Notes under the pieces: model-generated
Seen by the model: the letters and a program-made list of their open reading frames with translations, nothing else
Databases searched by the model: none
Told to the model about the DNA's origin: nothing
Made by a program: the position numbers and the translations under genes
Shown: piece after piece, positions 53,345-64,000 of the stretch
Numbering within the stretch: position 1 is the stretch's first letter
Layout of the letters: each line of letters begins with the position of its first letter
Assembly: GCF_900141755.1 (NCBI RefSeq)
Contig: NZ_LT670844.1
Span: 4,092,001-4,156,000 of the forward strand
DNA: 64,000 bases
Direction of reading: 5' to 3'
Source: Bradyrhizobium lablabi
GTDB taxonomy: Bacteria > Pseudomonadota > Alphaproteobacteria > Rhizobiales > Xanthobacteraceae

Positions 53345-54529
53345 TCAACCAGCCCGGATCGGCGCGAAGATTTGCTGCTCCGCACCGACGCCCTTGAGCG
53401 AAAACGCACCAAGGGATTCCGCGGCGATCGCGCCGGCTTTGACAAAATCGGACGACAGCAGGAGCTGCCGGCCGAGTTGCCGGCACATCGATTCGATGCG
53501 CGCGGTGAGGTTGACGGCGGGCCCGATCACCGTGAAATCGAGCCGGGTGTCGCTGCCGATATTGCCATACAGGACGTCGCCGATATGCAGCGCCAGCCCG
53601 TATTCGATGCGCGGCTGGCCCAAACCCTCTCGCCGCCGGTTTTCCTCGGCCACGGCCACCTGCGCGCGTTCCGCGGCGGTCAGCGCGGCGCGGCAGGTCG
53701 CAGCGGCCTCGGCTTCAATCGGAAAGATCGCCAGCATGGCATCGCCGATGAATTTCAGGATCTCCCCGCCCTCCGCCGCGACCGCATCGCACATTGGGCC
53801 GAAATAGCAGTTGAGCAGGTCGATCAGCGCATCGCGCGGCAGTGTTTCGGAGAGATTGGTGAAGCCGCGCAAGTCACAGAGCCAGATCACCGCCCAAATG
53901 GTCTCGCCGCCGCCGCGCCGGATCTGGCCCTCGAGCACTCGCCCGCCGGATTGCGCGCCGACATAAGTATCCAATAGCGTGCGCGCGGTACGGCGCAGCG
54001 CCTGCACTTCGAGATTGAAGGCGACCGCAGGGATCATGGCGGCAAACAGCGCGAGTTCGTCGGCATCGAATCCGCTACGGCGCGCGGTGGCGAGCGAAAG
54101 CGCCTTGTGGCTGCCATCGGCGAACGGAACCGAATACACGACATAATCGGCAAGACCTTCGCGGCGCAGGTCGGCGAGAACAGCGAATTCTCCCTCTTGC
54201 GGCGGCGCGGTGAGATCGCAGCGCACCGGGCCGCCGCCCTGGTAGGCGATGCCGATCGGGCTGTTTGACAGGACCGCTGCGACGCCCGGGTCGGTACGGT
54301 ACAGACGCTCGGAAGTGCCCTTGCCGAGCTGCCACAGGCCGCTGAAGGAAAAAATCTGCGGATGCAGGATCGGGACGCCGGTGGTGATCCGCGAGACGTC
54401 CACGCCGGCCGCGCGCAGCTCAAGCGCAAACGATCCGAGAAATTCGCTTGGATCGGTGAGCCTGCGGGCATCCGTCATCAGCCAGCGGATCACCGGATGG
54501 GTTTCGTCTCGGGCGAAAGCCTTCAACAC
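53345..54529 (-). CDS. adenylate/guanylate cyclase domain protein
   Basis: A 394-residue soluble protein. The N-terminal ~180 residues form an uncharacterised sensor-like domain. Residues about 205-390 are a class III cyclase with metal Asp in CDLRGFTNLSE and in LKFIGDAMLAIFP, the substrate-selecting lysine in LKFIGD, and conserved NLTARIES near 350. It is expected to make cAMP. It converges with nothing on its strand and lies directly upstream of the exported-protein gene and downstream of ykvA. Confidence 0.9.
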   Translation of the reverse strand: MLKAFARDETHPVIRWLMTDARRLTDPSEFLGSFALELRAAGVDVSRITTGVPILHPQIFSFSGLWQLGKGTSERLYRTDPGVAAVLSNSPIGIAYQGGGPVRCDLTAPPQEGEFAVLADLRREGLADYVVYSVPFADGSHKALSLATARRSGFDADELALFAAMIPAVAFNLEVQALRRTARTLLDTYVGAQSGGRVLEGQIRRGGGETIWAVIWLCDLRGFTNLSETLPRDALIDLLNCYFGPMCDAVAAEGGEILKFIGDAMLAIFPIEAEAAATCRAALTAAERAQVAVAEENRRREGLGQPRIEYGLALHIGDVLYGNIGSDTRLDFTVIGPAVNLTARIESMCRQLGRQLLLSSDFVKAGAIAAESLGAFSLKGVGAEQQIFAPIRAG

Positions 54530-54539
54530 GATGGCCTGC

Positions 54540-54914
54540 TCAACTCTCCCGCTCGATCCCGCGCTTCAGCGCGGCGCGGGCCGCCTCGCGATGCTCCGGC
54601 GTGATGTGGTTCGCAACCAGGCGGATCGCGGTCGCGAGCACGGCGGCATCGTCGGTGAAGCCGAGCACCGGCAGCATATCCGGGATGAAATCGAACGGCA
54701 GGATGAAGTAGGCGATGGCGCCCATCAGCGCCGCCTGCACGTGGCGCGGCGTCTGTTTGTCGAACGCGCAATAATACGCCGCGAGCAAATCCTCGGCGAA
54801 CGGAATCCTGGCCAGCACCCGCTTCAGCTTGATCCAGAAGCGCCGGCGCACGCTTTCGCGGTCCTTTGCCAGCTCATCGGCCGGCTCAAAACCCACGGTA
54901 TGTTCTGAGATCAT
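54540..54914 (-). CDS. YkvA family (DUF1232) protein
   Basis: A 124-residue protein with the DUF1232 core: DLLAAYYCAFDKQTP, AALMGAIAYFILPFDFIPDMLPVLGFTDDAAVL. The core contains one or two membrane-associated hydrophobic helices and the conserved PxDxIPD-type motif PFDFIPD. Function is unknown. The stop lies 10 bp before the cyclase gene start on the same strand, so the two are probably cotranscribed. Confidence 0.87.
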   Translation of the reverse strand: MISEHTVGFEPADELAKDRESVRRRFWIKLKRVLARIPFAEDLLAAYYCAFDKQTPRHVQAALMGAIAYFILPFDFIPDMLPVLGFTDDAAVLATAIRLVANHITPEHREAARAALKRGIERES

Positions 54915-55020
54915 CGCCTTGGCTCCTAAAACGCCTGTGGGGGGATCGTGGCCCGCGGGCGCCCCTCAAGCTGGGGATTTTGCCCATCTGCCGCAAGGTA
55001 GCGCCGGGGGGGGGGCGGGA

Positions 55021-55326
55021 TCAGGTCACGCCGAACTGGCTTGCGATCGCGTTCATGGCCTTGGCAAGCTCGATATCGCGCGCGGTGACGCCGGACGCGT
55101 CGTGGGTCGCCAGAACCACCTCCACGGTCTTGTAAACATTGCGCCATTCCGGATGGTGATCGTTCTTTTCGGCCACCAAAGCGGCACGCGACATGAAGCC
55201 GAACGCTTCGTTGAAATCCTTGAAAACGAAGATTCGCGCGATCGCCTCGCGGCCGGGCGTCTCGGCCCATCCGGACAGGCCCTTCAGGGCCGATTTGCGC
55301 GCCTCCGCCGACAGCCGTTCCACCAT
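55021..55326 (-). CDS. 4a-hydroxytetrahydrobiopterin dehydratase (PCD/DCoH)
   Basis: A 101-residue enzyme that dehydrates the carbinolamine formed when pterin-dependent hydroxylases turn over. The catalytic region is [28 protein letters not shown] near residues 54-81, with the two histidines and Pro-Glu-Trp of the family. It ends [24 protein letters not shown] precedes ATG 55326. No phenylalanine hydroxylase gene is nearby. Confidence 0.94.
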   Translation of the reverse strand: MVERLSAEARKSALKGLSGWAETPGREAIARIFVFKDFNEAFGFMSRAALVAEKNDHHPEWRNVYKTVEVVLATHDASGVTARDIELAKAMNAIASQFGVT

Positions 55327-55509
55327 GGTCGCCTCCGTTTATCCCTTACCTTATCCTAACACCGACCGGCATCCCCGGGGTCCATGCCAAAAATAGGGTC
55401 GGCAAAGCCGTGCCGGGGCTCCGGCAAAGCGCGCCGGTAACCATGACGCAGATGTAACCCCCTGCCTGCAGGGAATTTGCTACAATTTGGCGCTAAACGC
55501 ACCGGCAAG

Positions 55510-56964
55510 ATGAAATTGAGCCTCAAACGATTGTTCGCCAGATCGATGACCGGAGGCTTCGACCTTGTCGAGGCGCCGGTCGCGCCGTCGCCGCGCCGGA
55601 CGCAGCGGCGGGCGATGTTCGTTACGCTGGCAGGCGTCCTCGCTATCATCGGCTCGCTGGCCGGCGGTTACTATTTTGCCATGCGGCCGGTGACGCTGCG
55701 GATCGCGGTCGGACCTGCGAACTCTGATGACATCAAGGTGGTGCAGGCGCTGACGCAGGCCTTTAACCAGACCCATGGCTATGTCCGGCTGCATCCGATC
55801 CAGACCGATGGCTCGGCCACAAGCTCGCAAGTGCTTGCCGACGGCAAGGCCGATCTCGCCATCATCCGAGGCGATCTCGAGGTGCCGAAAAATGCCCAGG
55901 CCGTGGCGACCTTGCGCAAGAACGTCGCGGTGTTGTGGGTGCCTCCACCCGCCAAAGGCAAGGGTAAGAAAGCCGGTCCGAAGATCACCAAGATCGCGCA
56001 GCTCTCCGGACGCCGCATCGGTGTCCTCGGGCGCACCCAGGCCAATGTCAATTTGCTCAAGGTGATCCTGCAGCAATATGGCGTCGATCCGAATAAGGTC
56101 GAGATCTTCCAGTTCCCCGCCGCCGACGCCGCCGATGCGATTCGCAACCAGAAGGCGGATGCCTATCTGGCCGCGGGGCCAGTCAACAGCAAGATCACCG
56201 CGGATGCGATCAACGCATCGACGCGCGACGGCGGCACGCCGACCTTCCTCGCGATCGATTCGAACGAGGCGATTGCGACAAACCATCCGGTTTACGAGGC
56301 CGCCGAAATTCCCGCCCGCGCCTTTGGCGGATCGCCCGACAAACCCGACGACGACGTGAAGACGATCAGCTTTTCCCACCATATCGTCGCGCGCAAAGGG
56401 CTTTCGGAAGCGACCATTGCCGCTTTCACCCGGCAGTTGTTCGCGGTCCGGCAGCAGCTGATGGCGGAATACCCGCTGGCCGCGAAAATCGAGACCCCGG
56501 ACACCGACAAGGACGCCGTGATCCCGGTGCATCCGGGCGCAGCTGCCTTTGTCGACGGCGAGGAAAAGACCTTCCTCGACCGCTACAGCGATTTCATCTG
56601 GTGGGGGCTGATGGGGCTGTCGGCGATGGGCTCCGCCGGCGCCTGGTTCGCGGGCTATCTGAAGAAGGACGAGCGCAACAACAACTCCTCGCTGCGCGAG
56701 CGCCTGCTGGAAATGCTGGCGAGGGCCCGCCGCAGCGATTCCATCGACGAGCTCGACCAGATGCAGAGCGAGGCGGATGACATCCTGCGCGATACCCTGC
56801 ACTGCTTCGAGGACGGCGCCATCCGGGAGGGGGCGCTGACCGCCTTCAACATCGCGCTCGATCAATTCCACCATGCGGTGGCCGACCGCAGGGCACTCCT
56901 GACGAGTGTGCCGCAAAACCTGCAACGGGCCGGCGCACAATTCCGCGCGACCGGCACTTTGTGA
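55510..56964 (+). CDS. TAXI-family TRAP solute-binding protein, membrane-anchored
   Basis: A 484-residue protein. An N-terminal anchor helix (about 35-58) leads to a TAXI-type solute-binding domain (LRIAVGPANSDDIKVVQALTQAF, GKADLAIIRGD, RIGVLGRTQANVNLL). A second membrane helix follows near 360-380, then a charged helical tail of about 100 residues. TAXI proteins normally deliver solutes to TRAP permeases, but no permease gene is nearby and the C-terminal membrane tail is unusual for a free binding protein. ATG 55510 is the family-like start. Confidence 0.83.
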   Translation: MKLSLKRLFARSMTGGFDLVEAPVAPSPRRTQRRAMFVTLAGVLAIIGSLAGGYYFAMRPVTLRIAVGPANSDDIKVVQALTQAFNQTHGYVRLHPIQTDGSATSSQVLADGKADLAIIRGDLEVPKNAQAVATLRKNVAVLWVPPPAKGKGKKAGPKITKIAQLSGRRIGVLGRTQANVNLLKVILQQYGVDPNKVEIFQFPAADAADAIRNQKADAYLAAGPVNSKITADAINASTRDGGTPTFLAIDSNEAIATNHPVYEAAEIPARAFGGSPDKPDDDVKTISFSHHIVARKGLSEATIAAFTRQLFAVRQQLMAEYPLAAKIETPDTDKDAVIPVHPGAAAFVDGEEKTFLDRYSDFIWWGLMGLSAMGSAGAWFAGYLKKDERNNNSSLRERLLEMLARARRSDSIDELDQMQSEADDILRDTLHCFEDGAIREGALTAFNIALDQFHHAVADRRALLTSVPQNLQRAGAQFRATGTL

Positions 56965-57065
56965 GCAGCTATCCCCGTCATCCCCTGTAATCGCGCCGTC
57001 ACACAATCTTCCTAGGTCTGTCAGCGCCTTCAGCGCACCCTGTCGGCCGATCCAAGGAGGCTTGC

Positions 57066-58652
57066 ATGACGACCAAATTTCCCCGCAGAATCCCTCGCAA
57101 AACCGGCAACATCCTTTCCCGCCGGCGTTTTCTTGCCACGGCCGGCGCCGGCGCATTGGGCGTCATCGCGATGCCCTATCTCAGCCGCGCCGCCGACCGG
57201 CCGGTGATCACCCATGGCGTGCAATCCGGCGATGTCGGCGCCGATGGCGGGGTGGTGTGGGCGCGCGTGGACCGGCCGTCGCAAATGATGGTTGAGGTTT
57301 CAACCACCGAATCGTTTGCAAATGCGCGGGCCTTGCCGCCGATCGCAGCCCTCCCCGAGACCGACTTCACCGCAAAAATGTTGTTGGAAAACCTGCCGGG
57401 CGGACAGGACATTTTTTATCGCGTCAAATTCCGTGACCTGTCGCATCCCGATATTTCCAGCGATCAGGTGGTCGGCCGCTTCCGAACCGCCCCGAGCGAC
57501 AAGCGCGATGTCAGCTTCGTCTGGGGCGGCGACGTCGCCGGCCAGGGCTGGGGCATCAATCCCGACGATGGCGGCATGGTCACCTACGCCACCATGCGCA
57601 AGCACAAGCCTGATTTCCTGCTGCATTCCGGCGACACCATCTATGCCGACGGCGTCATTCCAGCCGAGGTGAAACTGCCTGACGGCAAAATCTGGAAGAA
57701 CCTCACCATCCCTGAAAAGGCAAAAGTCGCCGAGACGCTCGACGAGTTCCGCGCCGCGCACAAATACAATCTGCTCGACGACAATGTGCGCGCCTTCAAC
57801 GCCGAGGTGCCGATCTTCGTGCAGTGGGACGATCACGAAGTCATGAACAACTGGTCGGCGTCGAAGGAGATTCCGGCGGCCTACAAGGTTCGTGACATCT
57901 CATTGCTGGCCGCGCGCGCGGGCCGCGCGTTCCACGAGATGTATCCGATGCGCGAAAGCATCGTCGAGCCGGGCCGGGTCTATCGCACCCTGAGCTACGG
58001 CCCGCATCTCGACGTCTTCATGCTGGACGAGCGCAGCTATCGCGGCCCCAATGGACCGAACCTGCAAACCACCTATGGTCCCGAGAGCTATTTCATCGGG
58101 CCCGATCAGTTGTTGTGGCTCAAGCGCGCTTTGTTGAACTCGCGCGCCACCTGGAAGGTGATCGCCTCCGACATGCCGCTCAGCCTGATCGTCTATGACG
58201 ATGCGGCCAACAAAAAAGGTTCGGAAGCGTTTGCCCAGGGCGATGGCCCGCCGCGCGGCCGCGAACTCGAAATCGCCGACATCCTGCGCTTCATCAAGAC
58301 CTCGGGCGTCACCAATACGGTATGGCTGACGGCGGACGTGCACTATGCGGCCGCGCATTACTACAATCCCGACAAGGCGCAATTCCAGGAATTCGACCCG
58401 TTCTGGGAATTCGTCTCCGGCCCGCTGCATGCCGGAACCTTCGGACCGAACGAACTCGACAACACCTTTGGGCCCGAAGTGAAGTTCATCAAGGCCCCGG
58501 GCCTCGACAAGCAGAACCTGCCGCCATCCGCCGGCATGCAGTTCTTCGGTCACGTCAAGATCGAGGGCGCATCCGGACAGATGACGGTGACCTTGCGCGA
58601 CCGCGCCGACGTCGCGCTGTGGTCGACGACGCTCGATCCGAAGCTCGGTTAG
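57066..58652 (+). CDS. phoD: alkaline phosphatase D, Tat-exported
   Basis: A 528-residue PhoD-type phosphodiesterase/phosphatase. The signal NILSRRRFLATAGAGALGV is a twin-arginine signal. An Ig-like N-terminal domain (ITHGVQSGDVG) precedes the metallophosphatase domain with HSGDTIYADG, FVQWDDHEVMNNW and WLTADVHYAAAHYY carrying Fe/Ca ligands. PhoD enzymes release phosphate from phosphodiesters in the periplasm and are often Pho-regulated; no Pho box was recognised. An AAGGAGGCTTGC site precedes the ATG. Confidence 0.94.
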   Translation: MTTKFPRRIPRKTGNILSRRRFLATAGAGALGVIAMPYLSRAADRPVITHGVQSGDVGADGGVVWARVDRPSQMMVEVSTTESFANARALPPIAALPETDFTAKMLLENLPGGQDIFYRVKFRDLSHPDISSDQVVGRFRTAPSDKRDVSFVWGGDVAGQGWGINPDDGGMVTYATMRKHKPDFLLHSGDTIYADGVIPAEVKLPDGKIWKNLTIPEKAKVAETLDEFRAAHKYNLLDDNVRAFNAEVPIFVQWDDHEVMNNWSASKEIPAAYKVRDISLLAARAGRAFHEMYPMRESIVEPGRVYRTLSYGPHLDVFMLDERSYRGPNGPNLQTTYGPESYFIGPDQLLWLKRALLNSRATWKVIASDMPLSLIVYDDAANKKGSEAFAQGDGPPRGRELEIADILRFIKTSGVTNTVWLTADVHYAAAHYYNPDKAQFQEFDPFWEFVSGPLHAGTFGPNELDNTFGPEVKFIKAPGLDKQNLPPSAGMQFFGHVKIEGASGQMTVTLRDRADVALWSTTLDPKLG

Positions 58653-58676
58653 CGTCGCGGCTTTCCAGTGCCGTAG

Positions 58677-58779
58677 CCTCATCCTTCGAGACGCGGCCAA
58701 GAGGCCGCTCCTCAGGATGAGGGTCTAGACCCTCTTGGTGAGGAGCGCGGCAACGCCGCGCGTCTCGAACCACGAGGCC
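58677..58779. repeat. palindromic repeat (CCTCATCC family, second copy)
   Basis: CCTCATCCTTCGAGACGCGGCC...GGCCGCTCCTCAGGATGAGG is followed by CTTGGTGAGGAGCGCGGC...GCCGCGCGTCTCGAACCACGAGG. Same two-hairpin build as 46993-47095. It lies between convergent phoD and methyltransferase genes. Confidence 0.8.
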
Positions 58780-58792
58780 ATGGATGGTCCAA

Positions 58793-59653
58793 TTACGATC
58801 CGCCCGCCTCGGCCGAAATCTCATCCGAGGAAAACCACAACTCCCCGCAAATGGCGACCGCGGTGTCATCGGGCTCGCGGTCGGCGGTCAACCACAATGA
58901 CCGCGCCGACCATGCCTCGCCATTGTCGGGGATCTTTTCGCATTCCCCGGCATCCGCGGCTCCGACACAGGGAATGAAATACGACGCCATCAGCGGTTTT
59001 ACGCTGAAACCGGCATCACACCGCGAGACGATGATCGCGAGGCCAACGGCCGGCGACGGCCGCCACGGGAAAATCAGGCGGCCTTGCGGACGCAACGCCT
59101 TGAGCCACGACGGCGGCGGCGTCACCACGCCGGCGTTGACGTAGATCAGGTCCGACGGCGGCAGCGGCAGGCGCGTCGCATCACCCTGGATGATGGACAC
59201 ACCCTCGAACGGCTGCAGATTTTCCCGCGCCTTGTGCGCCAATCCCTCATCGATCTCGAAGGCACGCACCACGCCGCCGGGCAGCGTCAGCACCGACAGG
59301 ATCGCCGTGTAATATCCGGTGCCTGCGCCGATATGGCAGACCGCTTCGCCCGGCTTCGGCTCCACCGCACCCATCCACGCCGCATGCAGGAAGGGCTCGC
59401 CATTGTTGATGCCCTTCGCCGCATCGAGCCGGACCAGTACGTTTTGATAAAGAAACACCGGGTCGGCGCTCGGGGTCTCGACGCTGCGCTGGTAGATGTT
59501 GATATGCCACGGCCCGGGCCCGACAAACGCCTCGCGGCGGACCAGTTCAAACGCCCGCTCAAATCGCGGATCGGTCGAGCCGCTTGCGACCGCCATCATG
59601 GTCGCGAAGAAACCCCTGATCTCTTCGAGACCGGCTTTGCTTTTCCTCGGCAT
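58793..59653 (-). CDS. PCMT-like methyltransferase
   Basis: A 286-residue class I methyltransferase related to protein-L-isoaspartate O-methyltransferases. The SAM-binding motif I is VCHIGAGTGYYTAIL near residue 105, followed by acidic VRAFEIDEGLA. The domain opens near RFERAFELVRREAFVGPGPW. It is longer than canonical Pcm (about 210) with a C-terminal extension, so the substrate may differ. It converges on phoD. Confidence 0.85.
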   Translation of the reverse strand: MPRKSKAGLEEIRGFFATMMAVASGSTDPRFERAFELVRREAFVGPGPWHINIYQRSVETPSADPVFLYQNVLVRLDAAKGINNGEPFLHAAWMGAVEPKPGEAVCHIGAGTGYYTAILSVLTLPGGVVRAFEIDEGLAHKARENLQPFEGVSIIQGDATRLPLPPSDLIYVNAGVVTPPPSWLKALRPQGRLIFPWRPSPAVGLAIIVSRCDAGFSVKPLMASYFIPCVGAADAGECEKIPDNGEAWSARSLWLTADREPDDTAVAICGELWFSSDEISAEAGGS

Positions 59654-59725
59654 GGCGTCGACCGCGGCGGGACTTCGTTATCTCAAAGGATATCAAACAA
59701 TCGCGCCCGCAATAGGTCCAAAAGG

Positions 59726-60142
59726 TCATCGCGTGGTTTTGCCGCCGCTGGATTGGCGTTTCAACAATGCCCGCAACGCGTCGCTCGAATAGGGTTTGGG
59801 CAGCCTCGGCCGGTCCGCGAACGCCGGGGGAAGCATGACCTCGGCGGAATATCCGGTGACGAAGACGAACGGGATTTTCAGCGCGTCGAGGCGCTCGGCG
59901 ATCGCAAAGCTCTTTTCGCGGATCAGCCCGACATCCAGCAGCGCAAAATCCGGGGCGCGATCGGCGATCGTATCAAGCGCCGTGGCCACGGTTCCCGCGG
60001 AGCGCACGGTTTTCACGCCGAAGCCGAGAATCGTCTCCTCGAAATCGAGCGCGATGATCGGGTCATCCTCGACGATCAAAACGTCCTCGGGGAGGCCGGA
60101 GAGTCCATCGGGAGAGGCGGTTTCCATGATCTCGCTTTGCAT
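59726..60142 (-). CDS. single-domain response regulator
   Basis: A 138-residue CheY-like receiver. Acidic residues are in LIVEDDP, the phosphoacceptor Asp is in DFALLDVGL, Thr is in FVTGYS, and Lys is in LPKPYS. There is no output domain and no kinase gene nearby. It is divergent from the Crp/Fnr gene across 155 bp. ATG 60142 is used; ATG 60127 is a possible later start. Such short receivers often act in rhizobial phosphorelays. Confidence 0.9.
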   Translation of the reverse strand: MQSEIMETASPDGLSGLPEDVLIVEDDPIIALDFEETILGFGVKTVRSAGTVATALDTIADRAPDFALLDVGLIREKSFAIAERLDALKIPFVFVTGYSAEVMLPPAFADRPRLPKPYSSDALRALLKRQSSGGKTTR

Positions 60143-60297
60143 CGGGGTCCTAGCCCAACAATCCCACGCGCCTTGCAGGCGCACCGGCCCGGTTCCGATG
60201 ACGAAACCATCACGCTGCGATGGCGTTGTCTGTGCACTTGTGGACATAAGAATCGGAAATGGCCTGATATTACGGGAGCGCATGGGAGCCCTTCGAA

Positions 60298-61059
60298 ATG
60301 GACGTGCGACGCGACAACGTTCCTGAAGCCGTCGAGCGCCCCTACAACAACCTGTTGCGGCGGCTCAGCGCCAGCGATTACGTGCTGATTGCACCGCATC
60401 TTTCGCCGCAAGAGGCCGGGCCTAACGAGCTTCTTTATAATCCCGGCGACGATGTCGAGATCGTCCACTTTCCCTGTGGCCCCGCGCTCGCTTCCTACCT
60501 CGTTGCCAACGAGGACGGCCGCGATGTCGAGACCATTCTGGTCGGCCGCGAGGGTGCGGTCGGCGGCATCGTCAGCCAGGGGTATCTGCCGGCCTATACC
60601 CGCATCATGGTCAAGTTCCGCGGACCCTTCATGCGGCTGCATGTCGGCAAATTGGATGCGGCGAAAGCAAAATCGGCGACACTGCGCAACGTGTTCGCGC
60701 GCTATGCCGACTGCATGCTGGCCCAGATGTTCCAATCGACCGCGTGCAATGCGATCCATTCGATCGAACAGCGCACGGCGAAATGGATCGTCTCGGCGAT
60801 GGAGCGTACCGATGGCGACAATGTCGTGCCGCTCACGCATGAGCAGCTTGCGACCCTGCTCGGGGTCGGCCGCAGCTATGCCAGCCGGGTGATTCAGACG
60901 TTCAAGGCGGAAAGGGTTTTGGAGACCCGCCGCGGCTCAATCCTGGTGCGCAACCCTGAGGCGCTGCGGGCGCGGGCCTGTCTTTGCAACGAATCGGTGA
61001 AAAACCACTTCGAGGAAGTGCTGCGCGGGGTGTATCCGGTCGAAGGAACCGGCAATTAG
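60298..61059 (+). CDS. Crp/Fnr family transcriptional regulator
   Basis: A 253-residue regulator with an N-terminal cyclic-nucleotide-binding-like beta-roll (ELLYNPGDDVEIVHFPCGP, VGREGAVGGI) and a C-terminal winged helix (LTHEQLATLLGVGRSYASRVIQTF near residues 180-203). No Fnr-type N-terminal cysteine cluster is present, so oxygen sensing by an iron-sulfur cluster is unlikely. Two cysteines lie near the C-terminus (ACLCNE). Ligand unknown. It is divergent from the response-regulator gene. Confidence 0.9.
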   Translation: MDVRRDNVPEAVERPYNNLLRRLSASDYVLIAPHLSPQEAGPNELLYNPGDDVEIVHFPCGPALASYLVANEDGRDVETILVGREGAVGGIVSQGYLPAYTRIMVKFRGPFMRLHVGKLDAAKAKSATLRNVFARYADCMLAQMFQSTACNAIHSIEQRTAKWIVSAMERTDGDNVVPLTHEQLATLLGVGRSYASRVIQTFKAERVLETRRGSILVRNPEALRARACLCNESVKNHFEEVLRGVYPVEGTGN

Positions 61060-61189
61060 GCCCGACGCTCGCCCAATTATAGGCCAGCCAAATAACGCCT
61101 ACTCGCAGAACCCCGGCAAGACTCGGCGCGACAAACCCGAGCCGCACCACCCGGGCACAGGCGTCTGCGCCCTCACGTCGGAGACCGCC

Positions 61190-61942
61190 ATGCCTGATGC
61201 AGCCAACATGATCCGTCGCAACGTCGTTATCGCTATTGCCCTGATTTTCGGGAGCGCGGCAACGACAGCCATGGCGCAGTTTCCGTTGCCTGGATCGACC
61301 GAACAGCCCGCGCCATTGGTCCGTGAGGCGTTCGCATCGCCCTACGGCCGGGCGCTGATTGCAGAGCTTGGAACGGTGCTTCGCACCGATGCCGACCCGG
61401 TGTGCCTGAATTCAAAAGGCATTGCTTTCGACCAGTTGCAGCCGCGCGGCGAGGCGCTGCTGATCAAATGGGGTACGCGAGCGACGGAAACCGTGATGTC
61501 CCTGGTCGATCTCAAGACTTACGAAAAGAACTTTCCCGCCGGCGCCGAATTGAACGGCTTGCGGGAACGGCCGGAGATCAAGCGCTATCTCGATATCGAG
61601 CGGCCGCTGCGGCTGGCGAAGATCCTGGATTTTATCTTCGAACAGTTCGACCGCTATAATTTGCTGAACCGAATCAAGATCGCACCAGTGTCGCCGGCAG
61701 CATCCGGAAAGGACGATTTGCTGCGCACGAATCCGACTGAGTCGGCTGAGGAGGCCCCGGAAGACTTCATCGCGACCCACCAATCGGCCCAGCTCAAGCG
61801 GTATCTCGCGCTCTCCGAACAAGCCGCCGCAGCCATGGTAGGCGCCGTCAGCAAGGAGCAGGCCATTCGGATCGTGCCGGGCACGTTTTATCGCGGGATT
61901 GAGCTCGATCTTGCCGAGTTGTGCATTGTTCCGCGCCGATAG
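61190..61942 (+). CDS. hypothetical exported protein
   Basis: A 250-residue protein with a signal peptide ending near ATTAMAQ and a largely helical mature part (LVREAFASPYGRALIAELGTVL, IERPLRLAKILDFIFEQFDRYN). Two cysteines (DPVCLN and ELCIVP) may form a disulfide. I do not recognise the family. GGAGACC precedes ATG 61190. It lies 130 bp after the Crp/Fnr gene and 278 bp before typA. Confidence 0.75.
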   Translation: MPDAANMIRRNVVIAIALIFGSAATTAMAQFPLPGSTEQPAPLVREAFASPYGRALIAELGTVLRTDADPVCLNSKGIAFDQLQPRGEALLIKWGTRATETVMSLVDLKTYEKNFPAGAELNGLRERPEIKRYLDIERPLRLAKILDFIFEQFDRYNLLNRIKIAPVSPAASGKDDLLRTNPTESAEEAPEDFIATHQSAQLKRYLALSEQAAAAMVGAVSKEQAIRIVPGTFYRGIELDLAELCIVPRR

Positions 61943-62079
61943 CAGCGTCCTGATCGATCCGGAGGGGCCATGGCCGCCAAAGCAGCCCGGCTTGCCCCGA
62001 AAATCAGCTAACCAAATCGCAAACAACCCATTGTTTTCCGGCGATTTCTGACTATATTGCGCCGCAGCGAGTAGGGTGT

Positions 62080-62109
62080 GCCCGGTCCTTTTGGCCGGGC
62101 TTCCTTTTT
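62080..62109 (+). terminator. rho-independent terminator upstream of typA
   Basis: GCCCGG and CCGGGC form a stem around a 9-base loop, followed by TTCCTTTTT. It lies 137 bp past the upstream gene and 112 bp before the typA start. It probably ends the upstream transcript, but could sit in a typA leader. A degenerate copy of the 2728 repeat follows at about 62155-62180. Confidence 0.65.
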
Positions 62110-62220
62110 GGGCACCAGAGCGCCCGTTCGAACTCCAGGTTTTTGAGCGTGATCCGGAAAAGTGGGTCCCGGTTTTCCGGTGAGATCGCGCTTCCCATTG
62201 TCTGATGCAGAAGAACCACC

Positions 62221-64000
<1,780 letters not shown>

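Noticed and set aside
55480..57156. A 558-codon minus-strand frame opposite the TAXI gene
   Set aside because: Codon-position shadow of a recognised gene in high-GC DNA; no family likeness or start signal.

Overview
The window is high-GC alphaproteobacterial chromosome, most like the Bradyrhizobium/Rhodopseudomonas branch (Nitrobacteraceae). This is judged from the ftsK-lolA order, the glnK-amtB cluster, an Irr/ICE-like iron operator, and the many long palindromic intergenic repeats typical of that group. No phage or plasmid backbone is visible. The only intact mobile element is one IS481-family insertion sequence.

Layout. 1-8 kb: start of lolA, ftsK, a dapC-type aminotransferase, an AbrB/VapC toxin-antitoxin pair, a GGDEF diguanylate cyclase, a DUF1835 protein and a GFA-family protein. 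A decayed copy of the GFA 3' end lies at 5.46 kb. 8-11.3 kb: repeats, then amtB and two PII genes. 11.5-17.4 kb: GYF-domain membrane protein, tesB, a ubiH-type hydroxylase, a Trm112-like protein, a TetR regulator divergent from a membrane protein with two matching operators, and a PQQ-type sugar dehydrogenase. 17.5-25.4 kb: an iron/flavin redox locus. It holds feoAB and two divergent operons, each pairing an outer-membrane protein with a flavinylation-motif FMN-binding protein. One operon continues into apbE and a four-helix, histidine-bearing membrane protein. An Irr-box-like palindrome lies between the operons. 25.4-29 kb: LON-domain protein, thioredoxin-TPR protein, SRPBCC protein, tRNA-Gly. 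29-36 kb: an accessory-looking block with an animal-type heme peroxidase, an unknown 163-residue protein, a SARP/TPR regulator, an orphan YcaO protein and a class III cyclase-like protein. 36.4-51.3 kb: PQQ dehydrogenase plus diheme cytochrome c, panE-like gene, SDRs, HCCA isomerase, MATE pump, GST, argG, PAP2 phosphatase, rlmN, IalB-like protein, quinone oxidoreductase. 51.3-52.6 kb: the IS. 52.7-64 kb: exported protein, adenylate cyclase, YkvA, PCD, TAXI-type binding protein, phoD, PCMT-like methyltransferase, response regulator and Crp/Fnr regulator, exported protein, and nearly complete typA running off the end.

Two regions look most worth study. The 17.5-25.4 kb locus reads as a periplasmic Fe(III)-reduction route feeding FeoAB: a membrane b-type cytochrome, then ApbE-flavinylated FMN proteins, then Fe(II) import. 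The component families are known, but this arrangement with paired outer-membrane proteins is the new element. The 29-36 kb block joins an orphan YcaO to a SARP regulator, a heme peroxidase and an unknown protein, and may be an undescribed peptide-modification cluster. Both readings are inference from gene content. Intergenic space is dominated by at least a dozen palindromic repeats of several families, many sitting between gene ends. One of them has been split by the IS exactly in its hairpin loop.
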